64,000 nt of DNA from Cellulophaga tyrosinoxydans (lineage in GTDB: Bacteria > Bacteroidota > Bacteroidia > Flavobacteriales > Flavobacteriaceae). Shown in pieces: positions 7,821 through 15,989 of the stretch. The number at the start of each line of letters is the position of its first letter. Positions within the stretch are counted from its first letter, which is position 1. The notes beneath the pieces were generated by a model. The model was not told the origin of the DNA and searched no databases. It saw only the letters and a list, made by a program, of their open reading frames with translations. Location: the NCBI RefSeq assembly GCF_900176415.1, contig NZ_FWXO01000002.1, positions 248,001-312,000 on the forward strand, in the 5' to 3' direction. A program made the translations under genes and the position numbers.

Positions 7821-9561
7821 AAAAATCATAAAATATGATGACTACAATTATGTTGAAGGAATTCTTCAATTTAAAGCCTATGGTCGAAAAACAAAGGACT
7901 TATTACATTCTGAGTACTTTTCTATCGATAATATTTCAAGTGTTAGGCTAGAGATTGAACAAAAGTACCTATCCCCACAATTGCCCCCAGGAATAAATAA
8001 AAACAAGGTTTCTACCCTAGCATTACCAGATAAAATTCCTACAATTATTGATGGCGATTATAGTAAACCATTTGGCATTATCTACGATGAAATTATTGTT
8101 GATGATGCTTACGTGGATAGCAATCATAATATAATTGGACCTCGCTTTAATAGCACCAAAAATGGTAGTGATCTGAATTCCACAATTGAGATTAAAGTTT
8201 ATGGATTAATTAAAATTGCCAAAGAACGTGTTGAAACGGAGATACAATTTGAAATCACCACTATAGTTCATGGTAATGGTCGTATTGAGGTACATCCGTT
8301 GAAAGATAGTTACCAACCAGGTGATGTTGTTACAATTATAGCTGTACCAGAAATGAATGGCGGGTTCAATTCATGGCGAGATAATTATACTATTTATCCT
8401 CAAAAATTTGATCTAACAATTGCTGATGAGGATATTACGATTGAAGCTGATTTTAAGACAAAGATTAAACCTTCAAGCTTTAAGGGTAGTAATTTAGAAC
8501 GAGGAAAGAATTTCTGGGAAAGCACTTCATTTACCAACAGATCCTTAGGTGTAGAGGCCATTGGATGTTGGGAAATTTTAGGATATGCTTTTAGTGCTCT
8601 TTTTTACGGAGCCATTCTTATATTACTACTCCTGCTTTTTGGAAGGGTCTTACTAGTATTAGCCGTAATCGGTTTATTCATTTGGCTACTAAGTCTAATA
8701 CCTATAAGAATATTTTCATGGCGAATTTTACAATGGATAATTGGACTTGGCTTTTTAATTTTACTATTAAATGGAGGAGCAAATTTTGTTCAAAGTTTTA
8801 ATACTTATCGTAGTAATCATGTAAAGGAAAAGATTAAAACGGTTATTCCGACAAAAGAAATTGAAAACGAAAACACAACCATAGATTATGTACATCATGT
8901 AAAATGGAAAGATTATGATAGTATTCCTTATGAAATTGATTTGGTAATTAATAGTGACTTAGTAAAAAACGCAACTAATTACAAAAATTCTCAACCTAAT
9001 ATTACCTCTGAAGCCTCTTATACTAATTTGCTTAGTAATTTATACCACAAAGCTAAAAAGGATGATTATGTACGTGTTTTACAAAAGCTAGACAGTATAA
9101 GGCTTACAAATAATATAGAAAAGACACACTTTGCCGAAGTTATGGTTAGCATGGTACAAACAATTCCATATTATGCAATTGTTGAGAAAAGCTGCAACCC
9201 ATTTTCATATCAAGATTCAATGATTAGAGAATTATTATTGAAAAAACCATGTGAACCAAATATTCGCCATGGCATTAAAGCACCTGCTGAGTTTTTGATG
9301 AATCTCAAAGGAGATTGCGATTCTCGAACAATTTTCCTATATGGCTTGTTAAAGTCAAGAGGTTATGATGTCGTTATTTTTGGCAGTCAAAAATATAAAC
9401 ACTCCGTGCTTGGTATTGCCTTATCATCCGATATGCCACACTTTAAAATAATTAATAATAAAAAGTACTATTTATGGGAGGTTACTGGAAAAAATTACAT
9501 CCCTGGAAAACTTCCAACCCAAATATCAGATTTAAATTATTGGGAATTAAACTTAAACTAA
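7807..9561 (+). CDS. membrane protein with InlB-like repeat and C-terminal transglutaminase-like domain
   Basis: 584 aa, starting with an ATG inside the end of the previous gene (14-nt overlap). Residues 1-150 are beta-rich and unrecognised. Residues about 155-225 resemble a divergent InlB B-repeat (IVHGNGRIEVHP, YQPGDVVTIIAVPE, GFNSWRDN). Residues about 250-325 hold three or four membrane segments. The C-terminal part has a transglutaminase-like signature: C504 in KGDCDSRT, H532 in YKHSVLGI, and an acidic residue near E558 in YLWEVTG. Such domains can be cysteine proteases, transglutaminases or inactive binding modules. Which side of the membrane each part lies on is not certain. Confidence 0.7.
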   Translation: MKVIEKIIKYDDYNYVEGILQFKAYGRKTKDLLHSEYFSIDNISSVRLEIEQKYLSPQLPPGINKNKVSTLALPDKIPTIIDGDYSKPFGIIYDEIIVDDAYVDSNHNIIGPRFNSTKNGSDLNSTIEIKVYGLIKIAKERVETEIQFEITTIVHGNGRIEVHPLKDSYQPGDVVTIIAVPEMNGGFNSWRDNYTIYPQKFDLTIADEDITIEADFKTKIKPSSFKGSNLERGKNFWESTSFTNRSLGVEAIGCWEILGYAFSALFYGAILILLLLLFGRVLLVLAVIGLFIWLLSLIPIRIFSWRILQWIIGLGFLILLLNGGANFVQSFNTYRSNHVKEKIKTVIPTKEIENENTTIDYVHHVKWKDYDSIPYEIDLVINSDLVKNATNYKNSQPNITSEASYTNLLSNLYHKAKKDDYVRVLQKLDSIRLTNNIEKTHFAEVMVSMVQTIPYYAIVEKSCNPFSYQDSMIRELLLKKPCEPNIRHGIKAPAEFLMNLKGDCDSRTIFLYGLLKSRGYDVVIFGSQKYKHSVLGIALSSDMPHFKIINNKKYYLWEVTGKNYIPGKLPTQISDLNYWELNLN

Positions 9562-9571
9562 AACACAACTT

Positions 9572-10030
9572 ATGAAACCCATTTTGTACACTACACTTAT
9601 TACGATGTTCTATTATTTAGCGCTCATTTTTGCAGCTAATAAAATTATGCTAAAGAAGTATAATAAAACCAATACTGAAGATTCAACTGAAGCAAAACAA
9701 TCCAATCATATGCTCCTAGCTGTGAATTTAAATATCATCTTTCTGCTTTTTTTAACACACGATTCTGTGATGAATTATATAACTTATCTCATCGGAGATG
9801 AATCTGGATTCTTTACTATTCTTTCATCAGGTTCTTTACTCATATTAGTACATGGTATACTGCTATTTATCTCCTATATCATCTCTAAATTTCTATATAA
9901 CATCATTGGCAAAAATGCACCATCATTCCTACATCCTATACTATGGATCACTATAAACCTTATTCTATTAAAACTAACTTTTCTTTATTATGAAGCATAT
10001 ATCAGCACACAGGGTTTTACCATACTTTAG
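9572..10030 (+). CDS. small membrane protein of the accessory operon
   Basis: 152 aa with four predicted hydrophobic helices (about residues 5-25, 50-70, 80-105, 122-142). Not recognised. It starts 10 nt after the transglutaminase-like gene, and its last 41 nt overlap the start of the lipoprotein gene, so translational coupling is likely. Confidence 0.65.
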   Translation: MKPILYTTLITMFYYLALIFAANKIMLKKYNKTNTEDSTEAKQSNHMLLAVNLNIIFLLFLTHDSVMNYITYLIGDESGFFTILSSGSLLILVHGILLFISYIISKFLYNIIGKNAPSFLHPILWITINLILLKLTFLYYEAYISTQGFTIL

Positions 10031-10922
10031 TTTTTTACTATTCATTATAGTATTAAATGCTTGTAAATACGAAGCTAAAAAGGAGTTTAATCTTGAAGAA
10101 ACTCGAGCATTAGAAAAAAATGCTATTCTTAATCTATTAAGTCAAGCAAAAAACGAAATTGAAAATGAAAATTTGCAAGGCGCTATAGTACTCTTAGATT
10201 CTATTATTAACAATTATGGAACTTATGATGAAGTGGAAACTGCCTACATATTAAAAGAGGAAGCTCAAAGACATTATATGATTAAAAAGATTATTAGTTC
10301 TACTGATATTGATAGTTTATTTGTCTTTATAACAGATTATAACTCATTTGAAATAAAAGATGCCGCCAAAAAACGTATTGGGGAAGTGATAAAATCAACG
10401 CAAAACCCACAAGTTTTACAAGATTTTATTGCCAGTAATCGTTTGCCTGAATTTAGGGTAGAAGCTAAAACCAGACAACAAAATTTATTAGAGGAACAAA
10501 AGAATAATCTGTATTCAGAAGCACTAAAGGAGAACAGTGCGCAGACATGGAAAAATTTTATCGCTTTGTACCCTGATCATCCTAATAATAAACAAATAGA
10601 GGATAAAATAATTGAATTAGAAGTTGACGATATTTTTTCTGGAACACATGGTGAAATTCCAAGTTCTAATCTATCAGGTGTTGCTAACTATATAAATTCA
10701 GATATAAAAATAAAGAACGATACACCTTATACGCTTACCATTCGCTATAGTGGTAAAGAAAACAAGCGCATTATTATTCCATCTGGCAACACTCAAAGAG
10801 TGGATTTAATAAGTGGAGAATACCGAGTAACGGCTTCAGTAAATGCATCAAGGGTTTCTAATTATGCAGGAATAGAATCTCTAAACGGTAGTTATACCAG
10901 CAGTTATTATTTAATGAATTAA
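9990..10922 (+). CDS. lipoprotein with helical repeat region
   Basis: 310 aa. The signal peptide ends in the lipobox LNAC with C25 as the acylated residue. Residues 35-215 are helical and TPR-like (NEIENENLQGAIVLLDSIINN and similar). The last 90 residues appear to be a beta domain. It is probably anchored on the outer side of a membrane and may be the extracytoplasmic partner of the membrane proteins encoded upstream. The long overlap with the preceding gene is unusual but both frames look coding. Confidence 0.7.
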   Translation: MKHISAHRVLPYFSFLLFIIVLNACKYEAKKEFNLEETRALEKNAILNLLSQAKNEIENENLQGAIVLLDSIINNYGTYDEVETAYILKEEAQRHYMIKKIISSTDIDSLFVFITDYNSFEIKDAAKKRIGEVIKSTQNPQVLQDFIASNRLPEFRVEAKTRQQNLLEEQKNNLYSEALKENSAQTWKNFIALYPDHPNNKQIEDKIIELEVDDIFSGTHGEIPSSNLSGVANYINSDIKIKNDTPYTLTIRYSGKENKRIIIPSGNTQRVDLISGEYRVTASVNASRVSNYAGIESLNGSYTSSYYLMN

Positions 10923-10937
10923 AATAAGATAACCCCT

Positions 10938-11234
10938 ATGGAAAAAAGCATTAAAATTATTTTGGCTGTTACATTCTTCATATGCCTATTTAATATGCCC
11001 TATGGATATTATGAACTTGTAAGATTTGTAGCCCTAGTAGGTTTTGGCATTTTAGCCTATTACGCTTATCAAAACAACAATACAGCTTTTGCTGTTATTT
11101 ATGTAGCCCTTGCACTACTCTTTCAACCATTATTTAAGATTGCATTAGGGCGAACGCTATGGAATATAGTGGACGTTATAGTTGGACTTTTTTTAATTAT
11201 TAGTCTTATAAAAAACAAAGAGGAAAACAAATAA
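10938..11234 (+). CDS. DUF6804-like small membrane protein
   Basis: 98 aa, three or four hydrophobic helices. The landmarks PYGYYELVRFVA, a short loop with NNNTAF, FQPLFKIALGRTLWNIVDV and a lysine-rich tail fit the DUF6804 pattern as I remember it. Function unknown. Last gene of the plus-strand operon, 15 nt after the lipoprotein gene. Confidence 0.65.
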   Translation: MEKSIKIILAVTFFICLFNMPYGYYELVRFVALVGFGILAYYAYQNNNTAFAVIYVALALLFQPLFKIALGRTLWNIVDVIVGLFLIISLIKNKEENK

Positions 11235-11306
11235 CGAATTCTCACCTAAAAAAAGTTTTGCTAGAAATACTGTAATGATTAATATTTTAGAATTTTCAGT
11301 CCTTAT

Positions 11307-11726
11307 TTATTCAAATATTTTTTCATACCATTCTCCAACGTCTTCTTTTATATGTTCATGATGTTTGTAAATTGTTAAGGCTAATCTAAAATCCGCTCTA
11401 TTTGATTTATATTCATTTAAAGTAAAATAACCGTAAAAATTTCCTGCTTTATCTACAACTACTGGTGGGTCATTTGAATAAGAATTCCAAGGTGAATAAG
11501 AATTATATTCATTACCATATGTTCCGTATTCATTCCATATAGATTTAGAATTATAACTGCTTCCATAGGTGCCATATTCATTCCAAATAGAATCACTTTC
11601 ATAGTTTGTGCAGTTTAAACATCCTAAATATACTTCATGATTATTACCTCCATAAAGATGTAGTTTTTGCCCAAAATTTAATGATGTTAACAGAACTGCA
11701 CTAATAAGTATTAAATTATTTTTCAT
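11307..11726 (-). CDS. secreted protein with tandem WNEYGTYG repeats
   Basis: 139 aa with a signal peptide cleaved near NFGQK. Residues about 45-90 hold three tandem repeats of about 15 residues: SIWNEYGTYG twice, then a degenerate SPWNSYS followed by NDPPVVVD. A CLNC pair precedes the repeats. Such aromatic repeats occur in small secreted bacterial proteins of unknown function. Its start overlaps the end of the upstream gene by 11 nt, so the two are coupled. Confidence 0.7.
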   Translation of the reverse strand: MKNNLILISAVLLTSLNFGQKLHLYGGNNHEVYLGCLNCTNYESDSIWNEYGTYGSSYNSKSIWNEYGTYGNEYNSYSPWNSYSNDPPVVVDKAGNFYGYFTLNEYKSNRADFRLALTIYKHHEHIKEDVGEWYEKIFE

Positions 11727-12123
11727 CGGACCAAGAGCTTTTAATTTTAAATTTTACCATTTGTGAAAAATCATCAGGTATAAATCGAATATTTTCGTTT
11801 TTTATATCAAAAATCATCATGTATTTATTGCCAACATCGCTAACCACTGTAAGTATATATTGGTTATTTCCGTCTGATTCATCATGTTCCTGATGCTTAA
11901 TTAAAAAACCTGAAGTGGAGGATGAAGTCGTGTGTTTAACCATGGTGAATTCTTTATTAAATTCAAAAAAGGTTAGTGACTCTTGGTCTTCACTTTCAAA
12001 TTTCCAATCATCACTTTCTTCGTCCCAAGTAAAATCAATTCTAGAATTGGTAGAAACATGTAATTGACTAAAAGCTAAAGTTGTAATAAGGCAAAATATT
12101 ATTATAAGAATTAATTTTTTCAT
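11716..12123 (-). CDS. small secreted protein, unknown function
   Basis: 135 aa. The signal peptide (MKKLILIIIFCLITTLAFSQ) has a Bacteroidota-style AFSQ cleavage site. The mature part is acidic and beta-rich (FTWDEESDDWKFESED). Not recognised. First gene of a two-gene minus-strand unit with the WNEYGTYG-repeat gene. Confidence 0.65.
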   Translation of the reverse strand: MKKLILIIIFCLITTLAFSQLHVSTNSRIDFTWDEESDDWKFESEDQESLTFFEFNKEFTMVKHTTSSSTSGFLIKHQEHDESDGNNQYILTVVSDVGNKYMMIFDIKNENIRFIPDDFSQMVKFKIKSSWSDEK

Positions 12124-12285
12124 AATTTTTTTTAAATATAATTGAACCTAATAGCATATCGATCCTTGTACTTTCCATTAATAATATATCGAAGAACCCA
12201 CAGCTATCTCATAAAAAATACTCTGAACCACATCCGGATGGCGATTGTTCCTCATCAAATATATTTATAAAAATATAATGTGCTC

Positions 12286-12299
12286 TGCGGAAAACCGCA
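12286..12299 (+). repeat. 14-nt hairpin repeat, copy 2
   Basis: TGCGG-AAAA-CCGCA, 87 nt upstream of the PD-(D/E)XK gene that opens the restriction block. Copies 1 (4972) and 2 share the extended string CTGCGGAAAACCGCAATA. Confidence 0.7.
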
Positions 12300-12375
12300 A
12301 TACCACCTCAGTAATTTTGTGTTTTTTAGCACACACTTTTAAGTGCACTAAACACAAACTATTTTACTAATAACT

Positions 12376-12945
12376 ATGACCTTACCTAGCTTTTTTATAG
12401 ACGATTCTAATTCCGATAAATTTGAAGAAACCATAGACTTTTTTATGTCTTGGACCATACGTTGTGCAGATGTTATTCACCAAAACAGAAGCACAAAAGT
12501 ATACTACGCTTCGCGTAATATACTTGCTAAACTATTACTTTTTGAATATGCCGATGGACTCGAATTTTCCAACATAAAAGTTTGGAAACAACACAAGAAT
12601 ATAGATCTATGGATAGAACTCAATGTAAATAACGAAGCATTCGCAATAATTATTGAAAACAAAATGTATTCAAAAATTCATAGTAATCAATTGCAGCGGT
12701 ATAAAGAAATAGCTCAAGAACATTATGCTAACGACCCTAACAGGATTATTCTGTACATTCTTCTAAGACCAGATTATACTTTAGACAGACAAGATGCATC
12801 ACATCTAATAAACACCGATTTTCATGCAATGAATTTAGAACAACTAGCAGACAATGCGGGGGATAAAAAAACGGGGAACGATCTATTTGATGAATTCTGG
12901 TTTAATTGGGCCATAGATAGCGAAATAAAAAGAGGAAAAAAATAA
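12376..12945 (+). CDS. PD-(D/E)XK nuclease-superfamily protein
   Basis: 189 aa. The likely active-site residues are D and E in NIDLWIEL, then the E-x-K of IIENKMYSKIHSNQLQRYK; the following QLxRY is characteristic of the PDDEXK_4-type family. Members are predicted DNases often found in restriction or defence neighbourhoods. It stands 94 nt upstream of hsdM on the same strand. The domain is at or below the usual size, so it is the nuclease core without accessory modules. Activity is inferred only. Confidence 0.72.
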   Translation: MTLPSFFIDDSNSDKFEETIDFFMSWTIRCADVIHQNRSTKVYYASRNILAKLLLFEYADGLEFSNIKVWKQHKNIDLWIELNVNNEAFAIIIENKMYSKIHSNQLQRYKEIAQEHYANDPNRIILYILLRPDYTLDRQDASHLINTDFHAMNLEQLADNAGDKKTGNDLFDEFWFNWAIDSEIKRGKK

Positions 12946-13039
12946 CTAAAAAATAAAGCTTTTCTATCACCTATTCAAGTTGTTTTTTAAACTAAACTGC
13001 TATCTTTAAACATAAATTAAAGCACAACAAACCAAATTA

Positions 13040-14620
13040 ATGACAGCACAAAAAGCACAACTAGAACAGCAACTCTGGAATATTGCCAACACCCTTCGGG
13101 GAAAAATGGATGCCGATGATTTTAGAGACTATATATTAGGGTTCATTTTTTACAAATACTTGAGTAAAAAAATGGAACTCTATGCCAACGAAATTCTAGC
13201 GCCAGATAAGCTTAGCTTCTCACAACTTAGTGGCCACGCACAAGAAGCCGTTTATATGGCGGCTGTAAAAGATGCTGCATTAGATAAATTAGGCTATTTT
13301 CTAGAACCCTCAGAATTGTTTAGCGAGCTTGCTCGTAGAGGAAATGCTGGCGGAAAACACCAATTTATACTGGCAGACCTAGCCAAAGTACTAACCCATA
13401 TTGAGCAGAGTACTATGGGTACCGAAAGCGAAGACGATTTTGGTAACTTGTTTGAAGATTTAGATTTAACCAGCTCTAAACTCGGAAAATCGGAGAATGA
13501 TAAAAACGAACTTATTGTAAAAGTTCTTACCCATTTAGACGAGATAGATTTTGACCTTGAAAACACAGAGAGCGATATTTTGGGTGATGCTTACGAATAC
13601 CTTATTGGGCAATTTGCCAGTGGTGCAGGTAAAAAAGCAGGCGAATTTTATACCCCGCAACAAGTCTCAAATATTCTAGCACAATTGGTTACCGTAGGTA
13701 AAGACAAACTAAAATCAGTGTATGACCCCACCTGTGGCTCGGGTTCTTTATTATTGCGTGTGGCCAAACAAGTAAAAGAAGTGAGTAGTTTTTATGGGCA
13801 AGAAATGAACCCTACAACCTATAACTTGTGTAGAATGAACATGATTATGCACGATGTGCATTACAAAAAATTCGATATTAAAAACGAAGACACCCTAGAA
13901 CGCCCACAACATACAGACCTGCGTTTTGAGGCCATTGTAGCCAACCCACCGTTTTCGGCAAAATGGAGCGCTAGCCCTTTGTTTACTACCGATGACCGTT
14001 TTTCGGACTACGGAAAACTAGCGCCGAGCAGCAAGGCCGATTTTGCTTTTGTACAACACATGGTACACCAACTAGATACCAATGGCACCATGGCGGTAGT
14101 ATTACCACATGGCGTTTTATTCCGTGGTGCTGCCGAAGGGCATATACGTAAGTATGTAATTAAAAACTATAATTATTTAGATGCGGTAATTGGCTTACCG
14201 GCAAACATATTTTATGGCACCAGTATCCCAACCTGTATTTTGGTGCTAAAAAAACAACGAGCAGACAAAAAAGAAGTGTTGTTTATTGATGCCAGCCAAA
14301 ATTTTGAAAAAGTAAAAACGCAAAATGTTTTGCGTGATGAAGATATACAAGCCATAATTAACACCTACAAAGCTTATACTAACGGACAATTTACCGAAGC
14401 CGAAATAGAAAAATACAGCCACGTAGCTACCCTTGCCGAAATTAAAGAGAACGACTATAACTTAAACATACCTAGGCATCTAGATACGTTTGAAGAAGAA
14501 GAACCGGTAGATTTAGTTGCAGTAAGCAAAGAGCTTCAAGAGCTTGCAGAGCAAAGCAAAAGCACCGACGACACCATTGCCAATTTCTGTAAAGAACTAG
14601 GTATAAACACCCCGTTTTAA
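13040..14620 (+). CDS. hsdM: type I restriction-modification system, methyltransferase subunit
   Basis: 526 aa. The N-terminal HsdM helical domain (residues 5-170) starts LEQQLWNIANTLRGKMDADDFRDYI. The adenine N6-methyltransferase core has the SAM-binding motif DPTCGSG at 229-235 and the catalytic NPPF at 302-305. It acts with HsdS to methylate host DNA and with HsdR to restrict foreign DNA. Its stop overlaps the hsdS start (TAATG), so translation is coupled. Confidence 0.97.
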   Translation: MTAQKAQLEQQLWNIANTLRGKMDADDFRDYILGFIFYKYLSKKMELYANEILAPDKLSFSQLSGHAQEAVYMAAVKDAALDKLGYFLEPSELFSELARRGNAGGKHQFILADLAKVLTHIEQSTMGTESEDDFGNLFEDLDLTSSKLGKSENDKNELIVKVLTHLDEIDFDLENTESDILGDAYEYLIGQFASGAGKKAGEFYTPQQVSNILAQLVTVGKDKLKSVYDPTCGSGSLLLRVAKQVKEVSSFYGQEMNPTTYNLCRMNMIMHDVHYKKFDIKNEDTLERPQHTDLRFEAIVANPPFSAKWSASPLFTTDDRFSDYGKLAPSSKADFAFVQHMVHQLDTNGTMAVVLPHGVLFRGAAEGHIRKYVIKNYNYLDAVIGLPANIFYGTSIPTCILVLKKQRADKKEVLFIDASQNFEKVKTQNVLRDEDIQAIINTYKAYTNGQFTEAEIEKYSHVATLAEIKENDYNLNIPRHLDTFEEEEPVDLVAVSKELQELAEQSKSTDDTIANFCKELGINTPF

Positions 14621-15930
14621 TGGCAGCAACTAACACAACACCCGTATTACAGCAAGAAACTACAACAAAACCGGTAGTTGCCAAACGCGCACTGGTTCCT
14701 AAACTCCGTTTTAAAGAGTTTGATGGGGAGTGGGCAAGAAAAGATTTTGGCTCAATTGCAGAAAGAGCAAAAGCTAAACATGATCCAAAAAAATCTACCG
14801 AAGAATACCCTTGTATTGAAATGGAAAGTATTGAAAAAGAAAGCAGTATTCTTTTAGATATTTTTAATTCAAATGATCAACTTAGTATTAAAAATAAATT
14901 CAAAAAAGGAGAAATCCTATTTGGAAAACTACGTCCAAATCTTAAAAAACATATTATTGCACCTTTCGATGGCGTATGTTCCTCAGAGATATGGGTGTTG
15001 AAAGGCAAAAAACTTAGTAATGACTTTTTATTTAGATTAGTACAAACTAATAAATTTTACGCAAGTACTTTAGTAACATCTGGTTCAAAGATGCCTAGAG
15101 CAGATTGGGATTATATATCTAGCACCATTTTCCCATTCCCCTCCCTCCCCGAACAACAAAAAATAGCCTCTTTTTTAACTGCAGTAGATGAAAAAATACA
15201 GCAACTCACCAAAAAAAAGGAATTATTAGCGCAGTACAAAAAAGGCGTAATGCAACAACTGTTTTCAGGTAAACTTAGGTTTAAACCAACACCGCCTTTG
15301 CGAGCGAAACACAGTGTAGCGAAGCAAACTGTTGAAATTAATTACCCCGATTGGGAGGAGAAGTTATTAGGAAAACTAATTGAAATTTGTTCCAGTAAAA
15401 GAGTTTTACAAAAGGACTGGAAGGAAGAAGGTGTTCCGTTTTTAAGAACTCGTGAGATAATTAATTTGTCAAATAATGTTGGATTTAGAACTCCTATTTT
15501 TATAACAGATGAGCTTTTCGAAGAACTGAAATTAAAATATGGTGTTCCTAAAAGTGGTGATATTTTAGCTACTGGAGTAGGAACAATAGGTCAGCTTTAT
15601 ATTGTTAATCAAGCTGATAAATTCTACTTTAAAGACGGAAATGTTATTTGGTTTAAAATGAACGATAGTTTAGATTCAAACTATCTTAATCAAATTTTTA
15701 AAACTAGATTCATCAGGAAACAACTAAATGATAATGCTTCAATTACAACAGTAGCAACATTTACGATAGATGGAGCAAGAAAGACTAAAATTATATATCC
15801 CTGTATTGACGAACAACAAAAAATAGCCAATTATTTATCAGCGATTGATGACAAAATAGAAACCGTAAACCAACAAATAAGTAAAACACAAACGTTTAAA
15901 AAAGGGCTGTTGCAGCAATTATTTGTATAA
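14620..15930 (+). CDS. hsdS: type I restriction-modification system, specificity subunit
   Basis: 436 aa with two target recognition domains (about residues 30-175 and 245-390). Each ends in a conserved coiled-coil spacer: SLPEQQKIASFLTAVDEKI in the first half, DEQQKIANYLSAIDDKI in the second. Each half is followed by a KKGxxQQLF element. The two spacers are similar enough to allow TRD exchange by recombination. Target sequence unknown. The region between the halves (KPTPPLRAKHSVAKQ) is longer than a minimal spacer. Confidence 0.96.
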   Translation: MAATNTTPVLQQETTTKPVVAKRALVPKLRFKEFDGEWARKDFGSIAERAKAKHDPKKSTEEYPCIEMESIEKESSILLDIFNSNDQLSIKNKFKKGEILFGKLRPNLKKHIIAPFDGVCSSEIWVLKGKKLSNDFLFRLVQTNKFYASTLVTSGSKMPRADWDYISSTIFPFPSLPEQQKIASFLTAVDEKIQQLTKKKELLAQYKKGVMQQLFSGKLRFKPTPPLRAKHSVAKQTVEINYPDWEEKLLGKLIEICSSKRVLQKDWKEEGVPFLRTREIINLSNNVGFRTPIFITDELFEELKLKYGVPKSGDILATGVGTIGQLYIVNQADKFYFKDGNVIWFKMNDSLDSNYLNQIFKTRFIRKQLNDNASITTVATFTIDGARKTKIIYPCIDEQQKIANYLSAIDDKIETVNQQISKTQTFKKGLLQQLFV

Positions 15931-15989
15931 GAATAGGAAAGGCAAATGCACGCGTTTTTTTATAACATATGTTAATTTTAGAAAAATAA

